Source of the DNA: Mixia osmundae IAM 14324
Taxonomy: Eukaryota; Basidiomycota; Mixiomycetes; Mixiales; Mixiaceae
Reading direction: 5' to 3'
Assembly: GCF_000708205.1 (NCBI RefSeq)
Contig: NW_014575563.1
Span: forward strand, 1,419,361 to 1,483,360
DNA length: 64,000 nt
How positions within the stretch are numbered: the first letter of the stretch is position 1; each line of letters begins with the position of its first letter. Of the stretch, positions 13,236 to 24,838 are shown piece by piece. The translations under genes were made by a program, and so were the position numbers. Under the pieces are notes generated by a model, which did not search any database, was not told the DNA's origin, and saw nothing but the letters and a program-made list of their open reading frames with translations.

Positions 13236-13611
13236 TCATTGGGTCAGGCTGAGACGGTCGAAGAGGAGGAAGACAGACTGTTGATCCCATACAATGGCAA
13301 AGGGGGCTCTTTGGTCTGCTTTAGGCTTGAGTGCGCTTGCGAGAATGAGGGCAGGCAGGTCTGTCGAGCGGTCCATCGAGACAGTCGTCAGCCGTCCGCG
13401 AGCTGTGCCAGCGAACGTTGACGTCAGCGTCCTGGGGCTCCTGATGGCAGACAACGTCACACACTGCCGAGGCAAACACCGTTTTCGTCCAGCAGACAGA
13501 CCCCGAGGACGTTTTCGCTCGCTTGACTGATGTCGTCAGCATCTCATCAGCTGCGCATGACCGCTGAGCAGATCCTCGTACTGACATTGAGTCGAGAATG
13601 TCATTGAACAT
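13236..13611 (-). CDS. LAMTOR5/HBXIP-like roadblock protein (Ragulator subunit)
   Basis: Minus strand, exons 13586-13611, 13465-13526 and 13236-13402, 84 residues. The protein starts MFNDILDSIQASENVLGVCL, then LDENGVCLGTRGRLTTVS, and ends VWDQQSVFLLFDRLSLTQ. Length and order of elements match LAMTOR5 (GVLCTD..GLNLGCRGTLS.. in human), the small roadblock-fold subunit of Ragulator that anchors Rag/Gtr GTPases on lysosome or vacuole. The 3' end is uncertain: past the stop another stretch, NARLTLAVLKRAP, also resembles the family's last strand, so an extra intron may exist. An in-frame upstream ATG at 13734 would add 41 residues not seen in the family. No single residue is diagnostic in so short a protein. 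Confidence 0.62.
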
Positions 13612-13732
13612 GGGCAGGCACACTTGGCCCGAGCTGAGCGCAAAATCGACTTTCGGCTGAAATTCGCAAGGCCGACGACAATCCTGGCCGGCAAAGGGGC
13701 TGCTCAGAGCGCCGGTCAGACGACGGGAAGCC

Positions 13733-16700
13733 ATGCTCGTCTCCTCCTCGGCCTACTTGTCAAGCTTCTCTGCTGGTCTGCGTGCCCTTGTACCGGCGGG
13801 CGATGCAGTAGAGACGAGTGCGAGCTCGAGCAAGACAGACACCGTCGAGCTCTCGCCTGCAGCATGGCAGCTCCTCCTCGAAGCATCAGACTGGTCTGCT
13901 CAGACCCATGCAGCCCCCACACACAGTGCTGTTACAGAGAAGGATGAGTTCTTCGCTGCGCCCCCTTCTGCTCAGCCGAGCAGACTTGGCTTGGCTCTGA
14001 GACGAACCTACCCGGAAGCTGCACAGTCACAGCTGCCCTGGAGCATAGGCAATGAACGCCCATTGCTCTGCTGGGCAGTACCGGCTTCGAGTGCCACACG
14101 CAAGAGAGTCAAGAGAGATGAAGTCCTCCTGTTTGCCTCGCCTGAACTACTTGCATTGCTCGACGGACCCTCGACGACGCTGCGAGCGAACAGAGAAACG
14201 GGCGGTCCCCGAACGGAGCTGTTGCTCTGCCCAGTCAAGCCGCTCGCCTTGACATCGATCGTCATGCTCGCAGATTCGGAATCGAGCTATGCTCGGGCGC
14301 AGGCCAACTCTGACGCACTCCAGACCGCGCTCACAAGCTCGGATCGCATTCTACGCCAAGGCCAGTCGCTCGCGATAGCCACGAGCCACGAGGACAACAT
14401 AGGTCTCACTCTAGCGCTACTCGAGCCCGTCTTGCAGGGTTATGCAATCCAAGGCAAGACAGAGATGACGCTCTTGCCAAGCTTACCCGCAACGAGGCGC
14501 GTCTCACGGCGTTCGAGCAGAGCGCACTCGATGTCATCCGATCAGGACTTGCCTACAAGAGCAACGCTCGTTAATGGTAATGGGAAAGAACGCGCATTGG
14601 ATGAGGTCATCGAACACAGCGAAGATGACTTATCTTCAAGCGACTCTGGCACGTCCGACTTTGCCCCAGATGAGGACGGAGACCCTTTCGAAGTTGACGA
14701 GAGCTTCCTCGCAAGTACAGTGCTCGACGTCGCCCCACAAGTTGTGCAGACCAATGGGCATGCAGAAGAATCAGCGGCCTTGACGGAGTCGACTCTTGAA
14801 TGGAGACCCTTACTCAGTCCGATACCCGAAGGCTTGCTTGCTCAGTCGAATGCCGGCGACAGCCTCGGTGCAGATAGCGATGCTCGCGTGTATGTGCGCA
14901 CACGCGAAATGGCTCGACTCGGGCTCTTCAGCGGCGAGTGGGCTCTTGCGGGTCCATCCGATCAGCCCACCTCGCAACGGCTCGTCAAAGTCTATGCAGC
15001 CGACGGTGTCGTCAGAGACTTGGAAGCGCGATCGAGGACAGTCCATGCATCACCTCTCTTGCTCGCCAATTGGGGCAAAACAGCTTCCTCTCGAATACTT
15101 CGAAGTCTTCACTGTCCTCAGCGTAGCATCGCCCTTCCTACCGCCGAATCAGTCGAGATTGCACGGATAGCGTCCCCGCATGCAGTAAACAGACAGTATC
15201 AGCATCTGTTTCTCGCTGCACTAAAGACGGACTTGGAGAAAACCCAGCGCCTGGTCAAAAAGGGTGACATCATCGCAGTCACCATTGATGAAGAGGACGC
15301 ACGACGTGCATTCACTACTTCATCATCACATGAATCACAGGCAAATGAGAAGACGGATGATCATTCACAGGATCCCGAATTACAGTACGTCTACAATCGC
15401 TGTCGTAAGAAGGATATGCTCACAGCCTTTCTTTCAGATTGCCCCTATCTGCTTCAAACACGAGTGGTCACAGTACCGTCTATTTCGTCATCACCAACGT
15501 CATCTTTGATGCGAGTGGCCGTCCAAACAGGACAGATGCAGAGCGCATAGCTTGCGGCGAGTATGGAGCCTATCTCGATTCCGGCAAGACCAAAGTCTTG
15601 CAAGCTGGTGTCGAGCATCGGTCTGTACCCGACTGCGCGTCCTACCTCGGCATATTCGCTCCAGACTCCACTCATGCTAGCTCAGAAGCGCGCGCCAAGC
15701 TATGCGAATACCTCCAGGCTGCGTTGCGGCCATCATCAAGCGAATATGACCTCAGTCTCAGTGTGCTCGTCAAAGGCGCGAGAGGAAACGGCAAGCGGAC
15801 TTGTGCACGCTCAGCGGCGAAAGAAATTGGCTACCACCTACTCGAGATTGATTGTTACGAGCTTCTGGGCGACACGGATGCAAAGACGGAAGGACTGCTG
15901 CAAGCTCGATTTGAGAAGGCACGATCTTGTGCACCTTGCGTATTGCTCCTTGCCAATGTCGAAGCCCTTGCGCGCAAGAGCCAAGCTCTCGAGACAGGTC
16001 AAGAGCCCGTGATCGCTTCTACTTTGCAGGCTTGTATCGAGTCTATCAAGGAAGGCTGGAAAAGAAGCGGCGCGCCCGTTGTGATTGTCGGTACCACCTT
16101 TGATGTTGACAAGATTCCGCTCAGTGTGCTGGGCTGCTTCAAGCAAGAAATCAGCATCGAAGTGAGTCGATCACTGAGCCATCAGAACACTGCTGACGTT
16201 GACGCAGGCTCCGTCGGAAGCTGAACGACTGGAGATACTCAAGCGCGTAACCAGCAATGATTGCGTTTCCGCAGACGTTTCTTTGCGTGCGCTTGCAGTC
16301 CAGACTGCTGCACTCGTCGCCATCGATCTCGTCGAGCTTGTAGCCAGAGCGCGCACGATAGCATCCATGCGCGTAATCGCCCAGAGGTAAGTCCATTTTT
16401 CACTCTCGAGACTTTCTTTAAGTGGTAGCGCAGCCCGAACGCTCATAATTCAGATGTTGAATTGGCGGGTATGCCTTTGATCGGCCCAGACTTCAACACA
16501 GCTCTCGACCAGGCGCGCTCAAGCTACTCAGAGTCAATCGGCGCGCCTAAAATTCCAAATGTCACTTGGGACGATGTTGGCGGCCTGGCAGCAGTCAAGA
16601 ACGATATCCTCGACACGATACAATTACCGCTTGATCACCCGGAGCTCTTTGCAGACGGGCTTAAGAAGCGCTCAGGCATTTTGCTGTACGGCCCACCGGG

Positions 16701-17565
16701 TACGGGCAAGACGCTGCTTGCAAAAGCAGTCGCGACCTCGTGCAGTCTCAACTTTTTCTCCGTCAAGGGTCCAGAGCTCCTGAACATGTATATTGGCGAA
16801 TCAGAAGCCAACGTTCGGCGGGTGTTTCAGCGAGCTAGAGATGCAAAGCCTTGTGTCATCTTTTTCGACGAGCTCGATTCCGTCGCGCCTAAGCGTGGCA
16901 ACCAAGGCGATTCCGGCGGTGTCATGGACCGCATCGTCAGTCAGCTTCTTGCAGAACTTGATGGTATGGCAGACGGCAAAGGCGGATCCGACGTCTTTGT
17001 TGTCGGCGCGACGAACCGGCCAGATCTGCTCGATCCGGCCCTGCTCCGACCAGGCCGATTCGACCGGATGCTCTACCTGGGCGTGAGCGATACCCATGAC
17101 GCCCAGCTGAAGATCATTCAGGCTCTCACGAGAAAGTTCAAATTGCACCCGGACACGGATCTGCAGCGCATCGCAGAGAGCTGCCCGTTCAACTATACAG
17201 GCGCAGACTTCTATGCACTCTGCTCAGATGCCATGCTGAAAGCGATGACGCGGACTGCCGAAAGCATTGATGACACTTTAAAGGGAATCAATGCAAGCCG
17301 GACGACGCCAATCATGCCTCAATACTACCTCTCGGAGATGGCAAAACCGAGCGAGATCGAGGTTCTGGTCTCTCAAGGCGACTTCGAAAATGCTCTAGCT
17401 GAGCTCGTGCCGAGCGTTTCCAAGGCAGAGATGGCTCACTACCGCACCATTCAAGGACGCTTTAGTGGCAAAGGCCCGGAACCCGAGCAGCTCAATGGCC
17501 ATGCCGATCCTGCGGCGAGCCAAGCACGGCCAAAGGGCAAGGGGAAGGGCAAAGCGAAAGCGTAG
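13733..17565 (+). CDS. PEX6: Peroxisomal biogenesis AAA-ATPase PEX6
   Basis: Exons 13733-15384, 15438-16161, 16208-16386 and 16434-17565 encode 1228 residues. The second AAA domain is complete: NVTWDDVGGLAAVKNDILDT, Walker A GPPGTGKT (near residue 936), Walker B VIFFDELDS, sensor GATNRPDLLDPALLRPGRFD. The first AAA domain keeps a P-loop-like GARGNGKRT (near 662) but has LLANVEAL where an acidic Walker B should be, so it is probably catalytically dead, as is usual for Pex6. Pex1/Pex6 is the motor that pulls ubiquitinated Pex5 from the peroxisome membrane. The C-terminus ends in a Lys/Gly tail. The stop lies 21 bases from the convergent ECO1 stop. Confidence 0.95.
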
Positions 17566-17586
17566 ATGCATCGAGCCTCTATCTCG

Positions 17587-18548
17587 CTAGCAGAGCCGGA
17601 GTTCTGTGGCTTTCAGATAAGCCAGAATGAAAGCTGCTCCTTGACGCGTTGGCTGACTGAATGCAAGGTCGGTGCGCGCTTGCGGGCAGTAGGGTATCGC
17701 GGTCTTGCAAGCCAAGTCAATGAGCCGTGTGACATGTCCTTTGCGACGATGATGCGACATTGCGACCATGCGCTGAATGCCGATGCGAGAGGTGGGATCT
17801 GGGCGGTCCGAAGTGATGATAATGTCTGAGCTCTCGGAGCCACTGATGCGTGCAATCTCAGAGGACTTGATCCTCGTGGTCGTGATAGCAGCGGCAAGCT
17901 CCAACGGGCCTGACTGGCGTGTCGGTATCAGATAGGCGTACATTTTGCCGTGAGACTGAGCATAGCTCGTCAGATCGCAGCGAGGTGAACCTAGCTCCAT
18001 GTCGACGCGCGATAATATCGCTTCAAGCTCTTCAGTCTGTCAAGCCCACGTCAGTACGCCTTACTGCGGAGTCGATGGCTGACTTCAGCGCGTGGGAAAT
18101 GACCCGTCAGATCGATCTCGACGATCTTATCGCCTACCAATGAGGACCAGAGTACAGTGCGGATGATTGACCGGCTGACGAAGAGCCTACAGCTACCTGG
18201 CGCTGGACTATGCAGATTCGATTGGCTGCAGTATCGCTGGTGCAGGGCCTTTTCTTGCGAGGATGCGCGTGCGTATAGAAGACCGCAAGAGGTACACCTG
18301 ATCGTCAAGACCGTGTCTTTCGCTTGCTCATTGATAAGGTCGCCGTGCGTCGATAGTTCTCGGCCCGATTGCGTGCCGAGAGAAAGCAAGAGCTGCTGTG
18401 ACGAGTCATTTGGAGGGTCCCTGCGTCTTGCAGCGTTTCTCTGCTTCATGGCACCAAGAGGACGAGTCTCCGATGGATTTGCGAGGCTGTGTTGTTGCAT
18501 GACCCAGCGGTCGAGCGTATTGCACTGAGTGGCCGTGGGAGCCTTCAT
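17587..18548 (-). CDS. ECO1: Cohesin N-acetyltransferase Eco1/Ctf7
   Basis: Minus strand, exons 18084-18548 and 17587-18036 (GT-AG intron), 304 residues. A zinc finger is visible (IRCTSCGLLYARASSQEKAL then HQRYC), followed by KIVEIDLTGHFPRAETEELE and a C-terminal GNAT domain: TSRIGIQRMVAMSHHRRKGH and DLAFSQPTRQGAAFILAY. This is the Eco1/ESCO layout; the enzyme acetylates Smc3 during S phase to lock sister-chromatid cohesion. Two oddities: the last zinc ligand is Cys instead of His, and the acetyl-CoA loop reads RRKGHV rather than RRKGIA. The start at 18548 is the first ATG of the open frame; an upstream exon cannot be excluded. Confidence 0.88.
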
Positions 18549-18852
18549 CGACGATCCAAAGTTCGAGGTGCCGGCAGCGCGATTGTTGAAGAGACGCGTC
18601 GCGTGCAAAGGCAAAGGCCAGCAGCGGCCAGTGCGAGTGGCGCTTCATCTTCACGAACCATAGGGACTGACACATCGCTGGCCGATCAGCGACGCCAGCT
18701 CAGCTTGCACAGACTGGACATTCAACCAACGGAGTCCGCGACGGTAACGTGCAGCGACTGTCGCGTTGCAGACCGAGCTCAGGTAGCCCGGACGACCGAG
18801 GCGGCCTGTCCATCATCACGCTGCACCGCCGTGCGTGCGCTGAGCGGGCGAG
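18549..18852. promoter_or_regulatory. Divergent intergenic region ECO1 / chitin synthase
   Basis: 304 bases between two divergent start codons. No tRNA, repeat or conserved reading frame is visible. It presumably holds both promoters and 5' leaders; no specific site can be named with confidence. Confidence 0.5.
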
Positions 18853-21800
18853 ATGAGCTATCATCGGCCGACCTTTGCTCCTCTGCCGTCTTATGGCGGC
18901 TCCTCGTCGTCCAGCAGGAACACGCCGAGTCCAAACGCAGGGCGAGGTTTCATGAATGGCACCGAGCACCTATTGCCGTTGCATTCCAGCGGATCCACGC
19001 CGTCCCCTTTGGCTTCCCCTGGAGTACCCTTGTCTGCTCAGCCTATGCTAGGGAGGCGCATGGACGGCAGCAGCGATCGACGCAATGGCGGGCAGAGGCA
19101 CGGTGCTCAGAGGTTACCAGACCCACCGTCTGATGAGTATGCGTACATCGATCCTTATTCACAAGGTCGGCCAAACGGCAGGCCGACTGTTCGATATCAA
19201 GACAATGACGCGCATTCAGGCCCGACAGGGTTTGGTCAGGCAAATCGTGCAGCAGGCCTGCGCGGTGATCTCAGGAACGACGGCGGCGCACAAGCCAGGA
19301 GGCGGCCGACGGTACGCGAACGGAGAGAAGGCCTACAACAAGTCATGAACAATGCTGCACCAGGCCGGACGGGCACATTATCTCGCGGTCTGACGAGGGG
19401 AAAGACGCTCATCCGGCCAGAGCGACACGTCGCGCCCACGCCGCTCATCAATCCCACCGCTGCTCTGTCTTCGCAGCTTGCCATGTCCTCCTCGACATCG
19501 AACCCATTCCGGTTCATAAGGCAGTTGTTCACGGGTGACGATGGCACGAGTCCGCTCTGGCGCGCTTACTGTTGGATCGTGACCTGCTGGGCGCCTGCCT
19601 GGCTGCTATCACTCCTTGGCAAGACCGATCCCGTGGCGCGGCAAGCTTGGCGCGAGAAGATGGGCTTGTGTAGCATAGCTGTCATCATGGGCGGCATCGT
19701 CGGCTTCGCGACCATCGGGCTCAATCGTGTCCTTTGTCCTGCTCAAGGCTCTTCGACGCCAAATACATTCATCCGCCTGGGCGAGAATCCTGGTGAGTGT
19801 CTCTCTACTGATTCAGCAGACGTGTCGCTAAGATGGGCATCCGCACAGATCTCGTAGGGATCAACGGGTGGATGTTCAATGTCACGAGCCAGGCAAAGGC
19901 AACTAACGGCGTCAATTTTGTGACGCTGTCCAAGCAAATGTCTGGCCTTGACGTTACAGACTACTTCGATAGGTCCAAGACGGCTTTTGCGAGCTGCTCC
20001 GGTGACGCAAAATACGTCACTACCTCGCTTTGCATTGGCACCGGCAGTAACACGACCTGTCCTCTTGCCGCACCCACGCCCGCCTACTTGTCCGGCCTAG
20101 GATTGCTCAACACGAGCAGGCAAGTCGGTATGGCTTGGGAGCAAGTCACTAGCGACGATAACAGCATCGTCATAGACGGTAACGTGCTCAATCTCGAGCC
20201 ATACCTAAACGCAAACCCTACCGCAATAGACGGCGATCATATCGATGCCGCCATACGATACACACTCTCGCCGACGCAGTCAACGGGCGGCAAGGATGCT
20301 ACGCGCCTCTTCTATCGGACGAGCGAGCTACGATCCGCCTCTGCGTGCTTAGTAGAACGCTACAAAGCCGGCCATATCGACAAGATCACACCTGGCTGCT
20401 TCGCCTCACAACTCTTCTTGTACACGTCACTTTGCGTCATCATGGGCGTCATTCTTGCGCGTTTTGCAATGGCAACAGTCTTTAGCTGGTTCCTGTCGAA
20501 GAACCTTGTCAAGCCACCCAAGAATTTGAGGCGTAAAGTCGTCTCACCCGCCGTCTTGCCGGAAGGTGCCAATATTGAAGTCAATAATCCCAACGCTACA
20601 GCGCCATGGACAATGACGCCGTCGCCTCAGAAGGGCGCTCGGGCTGCTCAAAGACGACCGACTCAGCCCAAGGGCACTCGGCAAGGGGCAGGCGTTGACG
20701 AGAAGCTCCGGCGGAAGAAGACCGTCGCAAAGCCAGTCGATGGGTCGGGCATGATCAACATGGCCGCCATCGGTGCCGAGCTCTTCTGCGTCTGCTTAGT
20801 CACTTGTTACTCGGAAGGCGAGCAGAGCATCAAGAGCACGCTCGATTCTATTGCCGCTACGCATTACTCTGACGCGCGCAAATTGCTCTTCATCGTTTGT
20901 GATGGCATGGTATCCGGCGCTGGCGAGAAGACGAGTACACCCGATATCTGCGTGTCCATGCTGGATGCAGACCCACGCTTTGGCGATCCTTTGCCGATGA
21001 AGTACACCGCAATTGGGGTGGGGGGCAAGGAGCAGAACGAGGCTATGGTCTATGCTGGACACTACACGAAAGTGTCTGGTCACCGCACGCCAACGATCAT
21101 CGTCGTCAAATGCGGCACATCAGAAGAGGCACGAGATAAGAAACCGGGAAATCGAGGCAAACGCGATTCGCAGATGGTTCTGATGAACTTCTTCCAGCGA
21201 GTCACCTACAATGACCGAATGACACCGCTCGATTATGACCTCTTCCGCAAGACACAAGCGCTCATGGGCGTGACACCGGACTTCTTCGAGGTGACACTCA
21301 TGGTAAGCACATTGGGCAACATGAGCGTTTTGTCTGACATACGGCGCGCAGGTCGACGCAGACACTAAGATCTGGGAGGACTCGCTCACACAGCTGGTCA
21401 ACTGCATGCAACACGATAACATGATCATGGGCGTCTGTGGCGAGACGCGTATCTCCAACAAGCGCCAGTCCTGGGTCACCGCCATCCAAGTCTTCGAGTA
21501 CTACATCTCGCATCATCTAGCAAAAGGTTTCGAGTCTGTCTTTGGCGGCGTGACATGTCTGCCGGGCTGCTTCTCCATGTACCGACTCAAAGCGCGCAAG
21601 ATGGACGATTCTGATTGGGTGCCCATCCTGTCAAAGGCGGAGATCGTGCGGGAGTACAGCCAAAGTGTGGTGACGACGCTGCACCAGAAGAACTTGCTCC
21701 TTCTCGGCGAAGATCGCTTCTTGACAACCTCGATGATTAGGACGTTCCCCAATCGAAAGATGATCTTCTGTCCTCAAGCGCGGTGTCATACCGTCGTACC

Positions 21801-22997
21801 TGACGCTTTCTCGGTGTTGCTCTCGCAGCGGCGGCGATGGATCAATTCGACCGTCCACAACCTTATGGAGCTCGTGCGAGTACGTAATCTCTGCGGCACC
21901 TTCTGCTTTTCGATGCAATTCGTCGTCTCTCTCGAGCTCGTCGGTACTATTGTCCTGCCGGTGGCTATCTGCCTTACGTACAGTCTCATCATCAACTATT
22001 GCTTCAACCCGCCAACCCAATTCGCCGATGCGATTCCACTGATCTTGCTGGCCGGTGTACTTGGCTTACCTGCGGTGCTCATTGCCATCACATCTGGCAA
22101 GCTGGTCTACATTCTGTGGATGTACGCTCCGCTTCTCGCAGCTCGCGTGACATGCTGACCCACGTCTAGGCTGATCTATCTCATTGCTTTGCCGATATGG
22201 AACTTCGTCTTGCCCATCTATGCCTTCTCAAAATTCGATGACTTCAGCTGGCAAGTCTTGCGCGCGTTGTGTATGATGAAGCTGACACGGCGGTCTTCAG
22301 GGGTGAAACCCGGCGAGTGGAGGGCGAAGGCAAAGACAAGGGACATGCGACAACAGGGGGAGCAGCTTCGACGACCAAAGTGCCTCTGCGTCGGTGGGAG
22401 GCTTGGGAGCGTAGTCGCTTGCGCAAGCTCGAACGTGATGCCAAGCGAATCAGAGAGTTCGAACAGATCAATGGTCCTGGACAGATGATCGACAAGGAAG
22501 CTTTTCTCCGTGCAGATCGGCTCAGAGTCAACTCGACGACACCTTCGTATACGAGCGATGGAGAAGAGCAAGACCAATTCGGGGGGCAGATCGGGCAGTA
22601 CAACGAGTATCTGCCTGGCGATCAGCCACCGCCTGTTGGTCTATATATCGCTGGATTAGACGACGACGCATTTACTGATGCAGGCACGATTGATGCCAAT
22701 GAGCTCGAGATGGCTCTCGAGGGTGGCTGGGACGACGAAGATGAGGATGTCTACGAGAAAGAGCCTTCTTATTCGTCTCGGCCGAGCACTGGCCGATACG
22801 ACTCTGGCGCGCAGACTCCGTTGTCGTCAGAGTCCAGCCATCAGCATGTTATGCATGCCGATCTTGGCTCTACAGCCCATCTACTGACTTCGTTGCCGAG
22901 GACACACGATACCGAAGCCCATTCGACTTCCTTCGAAGCTGCGCCTCGCGGGCATGCTCGAAATCGCTCGAAAGGATCCGGTGGCCACGCATTCTAA
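18853..22997 (+). CDS. Chitin synthase, class IV type
   Basis: Exons 18853-19792, 19849-21302, 21352-22121, 22170-22250 and 22301-22997 encode 1313 residues. After a basic, disordered N-terminus come membrane segments ([38 protein letters not shown]), an extracytoplasmic block, another membrane segment ([20 protein letters not shown]), and the GT2 catalytic region: [68 protein letters not shown] and the product-binding QRRRW, then C-terminal membrane spans. Order and length fit class IV (yeast Chs3-like) enzymes, which make bulk cell-wall chitin. The fourth intron (22251-22300) has a GC donor, GCAAGT; only it joins FDDFSW to GETRRVEGE as in the family. The acidic tail is poorly conserved. Confidence 0.92.
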
Positions 22998-23140
22998 TGC
23001 AATCTCGCAAGACCGTGCTTGTACTAGACGGTGTCTCTTGTAGTGACATCAACATGCATGCAGAAAGTATGAAGTACATTTGCTTGCGAAGCGAGACACA
23101 ATGCAAGACTGATCGATCAGGCCGACTGATGTGCATGATA

Positions 23141-24403
23141 TCACGGCGAAGGCTCGCTCGGCAAGAGGATAGGGCTGCTGATGTTGAGCATTCCACCAGA
23201 GATTAGTCTGCATTTGAGATGGGCTGTCAGCATGTAGTGTATGTCGACGCCGGGCGAGAAGGCGCTGACTTCGCGCTCGTCGATGGGTATGACGCCACTA
23301 AAGGTCTTCATTCCAGCATGTGGATCATCCGCGTCTCTACGCGCTTGACTTGCTTTGATTTTAGTAGTGGCATAATCAAATGGCTGTCCGCCTTCTGGTC
23401 TGACGATCGGTCTGACCGATGATCCTCTTCCAAGCGAGACGAGTATGGTCAGTTCAGACATGACGGATGCAAGGAGGCTGTCAGATGGCGGCTGCCCGTC
23501 CTGCGATACGAGTTTGATGCTGACAACATACTGCAGCAGCGCGCCGCGATACGTCGGTGGCGTGAAGGAGAGTGTGCCCTCGATGAAGGGCGGCGATGAG
23601 CTGTCGCTCTTGTAGGTGAGCTCTCGTTTGGCGGACTCGTGTGCGGTGTGAGACGCATAGGCAGGCGGCATGTGACTGTCATTCGTAGACGAGAAGATGG
23701 CCAAGGGAATCTCTAGCTTGAGCTTATCGTCCAGCTTGAGCATGCCGGACCGCTCGCCGCGAATGCTCAGCTTGTAGCCGATGCTAGCATGAGACCAGTC
23801 GCCGTCATCCACTCGCGCGGTGGGCGGCAAGGGCAAGGAAATGTCATTCTTGTGAGTCGCTCTCGAGTCAGCAATGTCGAAACTGAAGCCAAGCGTCGCC
23901 TGCTTGGTCTTCCCAGACGTTTTGTCCTTGCTCACTACTTGCGCATGGTCATACACCGTCTGGCTCATCTCCAAGAACGGATGGATCTCTCGTGTCTGAA
24001 TGGGCATCATGCCTCCTCCCGATCCTGCACCCGCCGCGACTTGGGCTGCTTGCCATCTGTCCTTGCCATAGACCATGCCTCTGTCCTGCCATAAGCATAC
24101 ACATCGACCTGGCAGCTCTCGCTTGTGGAGACATCTCAAGCTGTCGAGCGTTTGCACTCACTCTGAGTAGCCTTTCAGCCGGACAGTGACGGCAGTGTAT
24201 CGGGTGAGATCACTGCATACGATCTGACCTTCGACTGGTCCAAGGGTCGAGAGATAATGGCCGCCTTGAACGGCTGGCTCCACTGTCAGAGCCAAGTGAG
24301 ATTGCTGGGCTTTCAGCGTCAATGCTGCCGGGGTGACGGTCGTTGGCTCGCCCCTTGATCGCCATCGGCTCATGAGAGAGCCATCCTCCTCTGCCTTGCC
24401 CAT
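23141..24403 (-). CDS. Arrestin-domain protein (alpha-arrestin-like)
   Basis: Minus strand, exon 1 24162-24403 and exon 2 from about 24080 to 23141; this join gives 393 residues. Exon 1 has the N-terminal arrestin strands (LTVEPAVQGGHYLSTLGPVE, then YTAVTVRLKGYSE). Exon 2 has IQTREIHPFLEMSQTVYD, LGFSFDIADSRATHKNDISL, ASIGYKLSIRGERSG, and a C-terminal arrestin half ending YMLTAHLKCRLISGG. Alpha-arrestins recruit ubiquitin ligases to plasma-membrane transporters. No PY motif (PPxY) is visible, so whether it binds Rsp5 is unclear. The donor GTGAGT after GYSE is good, but several acceptors keep some frame open; the 81-base intron given here is a best guess. It converges on the chitin synthase gene, 143 bases away. 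Confidence 0.62.
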
Positions 24404-24510
24404 CTGATCCAGACAAGGGTGGCCAGCGTCACCCGTGCCAGCGCCGATAGCGCTATCGGTATAATTCGCGCTTGCCCTGTCGGTTGTTGCCTGTTCAGAG
24501 GGTCATCATC

Positions 24511-24785
24511 ATGAGTGAAGAGCACAAGTCCATGGGCGAGAAGCTAAAGGAGGGCGTGCACAAGCTCGCAGTCGCAGCGGCTATCGAGCCGCCCACGGAA
24601 CGGTACGCCGCCGCGCGTTTTGCGTTGGGCTGGAGCTTACGAGAGAGGAACCTGTTAGTGAGCTACAAGAAGACATCACGGACGCACGCATCAAGGGAGA
24701 TGACAGCAAGGTAGCCAAGCTCAAATCACGGCTCGCGTCTTCACATCAGGACGCCTCGACGGGGCCAGAGGTCGCGGACGCTTGA
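24511..24785 (+). CDS. Small hydrophilic protein of unknown function (77 aa)
   Basis: Exons 24511-24602 and 24644-24785, joined by a 41-base GT-AG intron with a CTTAC branch-like site. The product begins MSEEHKSMGEKLKEGVHKLA, continues IEPPTEREEPVSELQEDITD and ends GPEVADA. It is strongly charged and predicted mostly helical, with no signal peptide, membrane span or known motif. I do not recognise a family. Support is the ATG, the good donor, and the continuous charged helix-like pattern across the junction. It converges on SPG1, 53 bases away. Confidence 0.45.
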
Positions 24786-24790
24786 GAGGA

Positions 24791-24813
24791 GACGTGACGT
24801 GACGTGACGTGAG
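24791..24813. repeat. Tandem GACGT repeat
   Basis: Four copies of GACGT and a trailing GAG lie in the 53-base spacer between the ends of the small gene and SPG1. The unit contains TGACGT, the half-site of CREB/ATF-type factors. In a convergent spacer it is more likely 3'-UTR sequence than a promoter element. Confidence 0.7.
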
Positions 24814-24838
24814 ATGGATGCAATATTGCGCACAGATG

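Noticed and set aside
13732-13735. CATG gives overlapping ATGs on both strands, as if PEX6 and the LAMTOR5-like gene began on the same bases.
   Set aside because: The minus-strand frame from 13734 adds 41 residues foreign to LAMTOR5; the family match starts at ATG 13611, so the overlap is chance.
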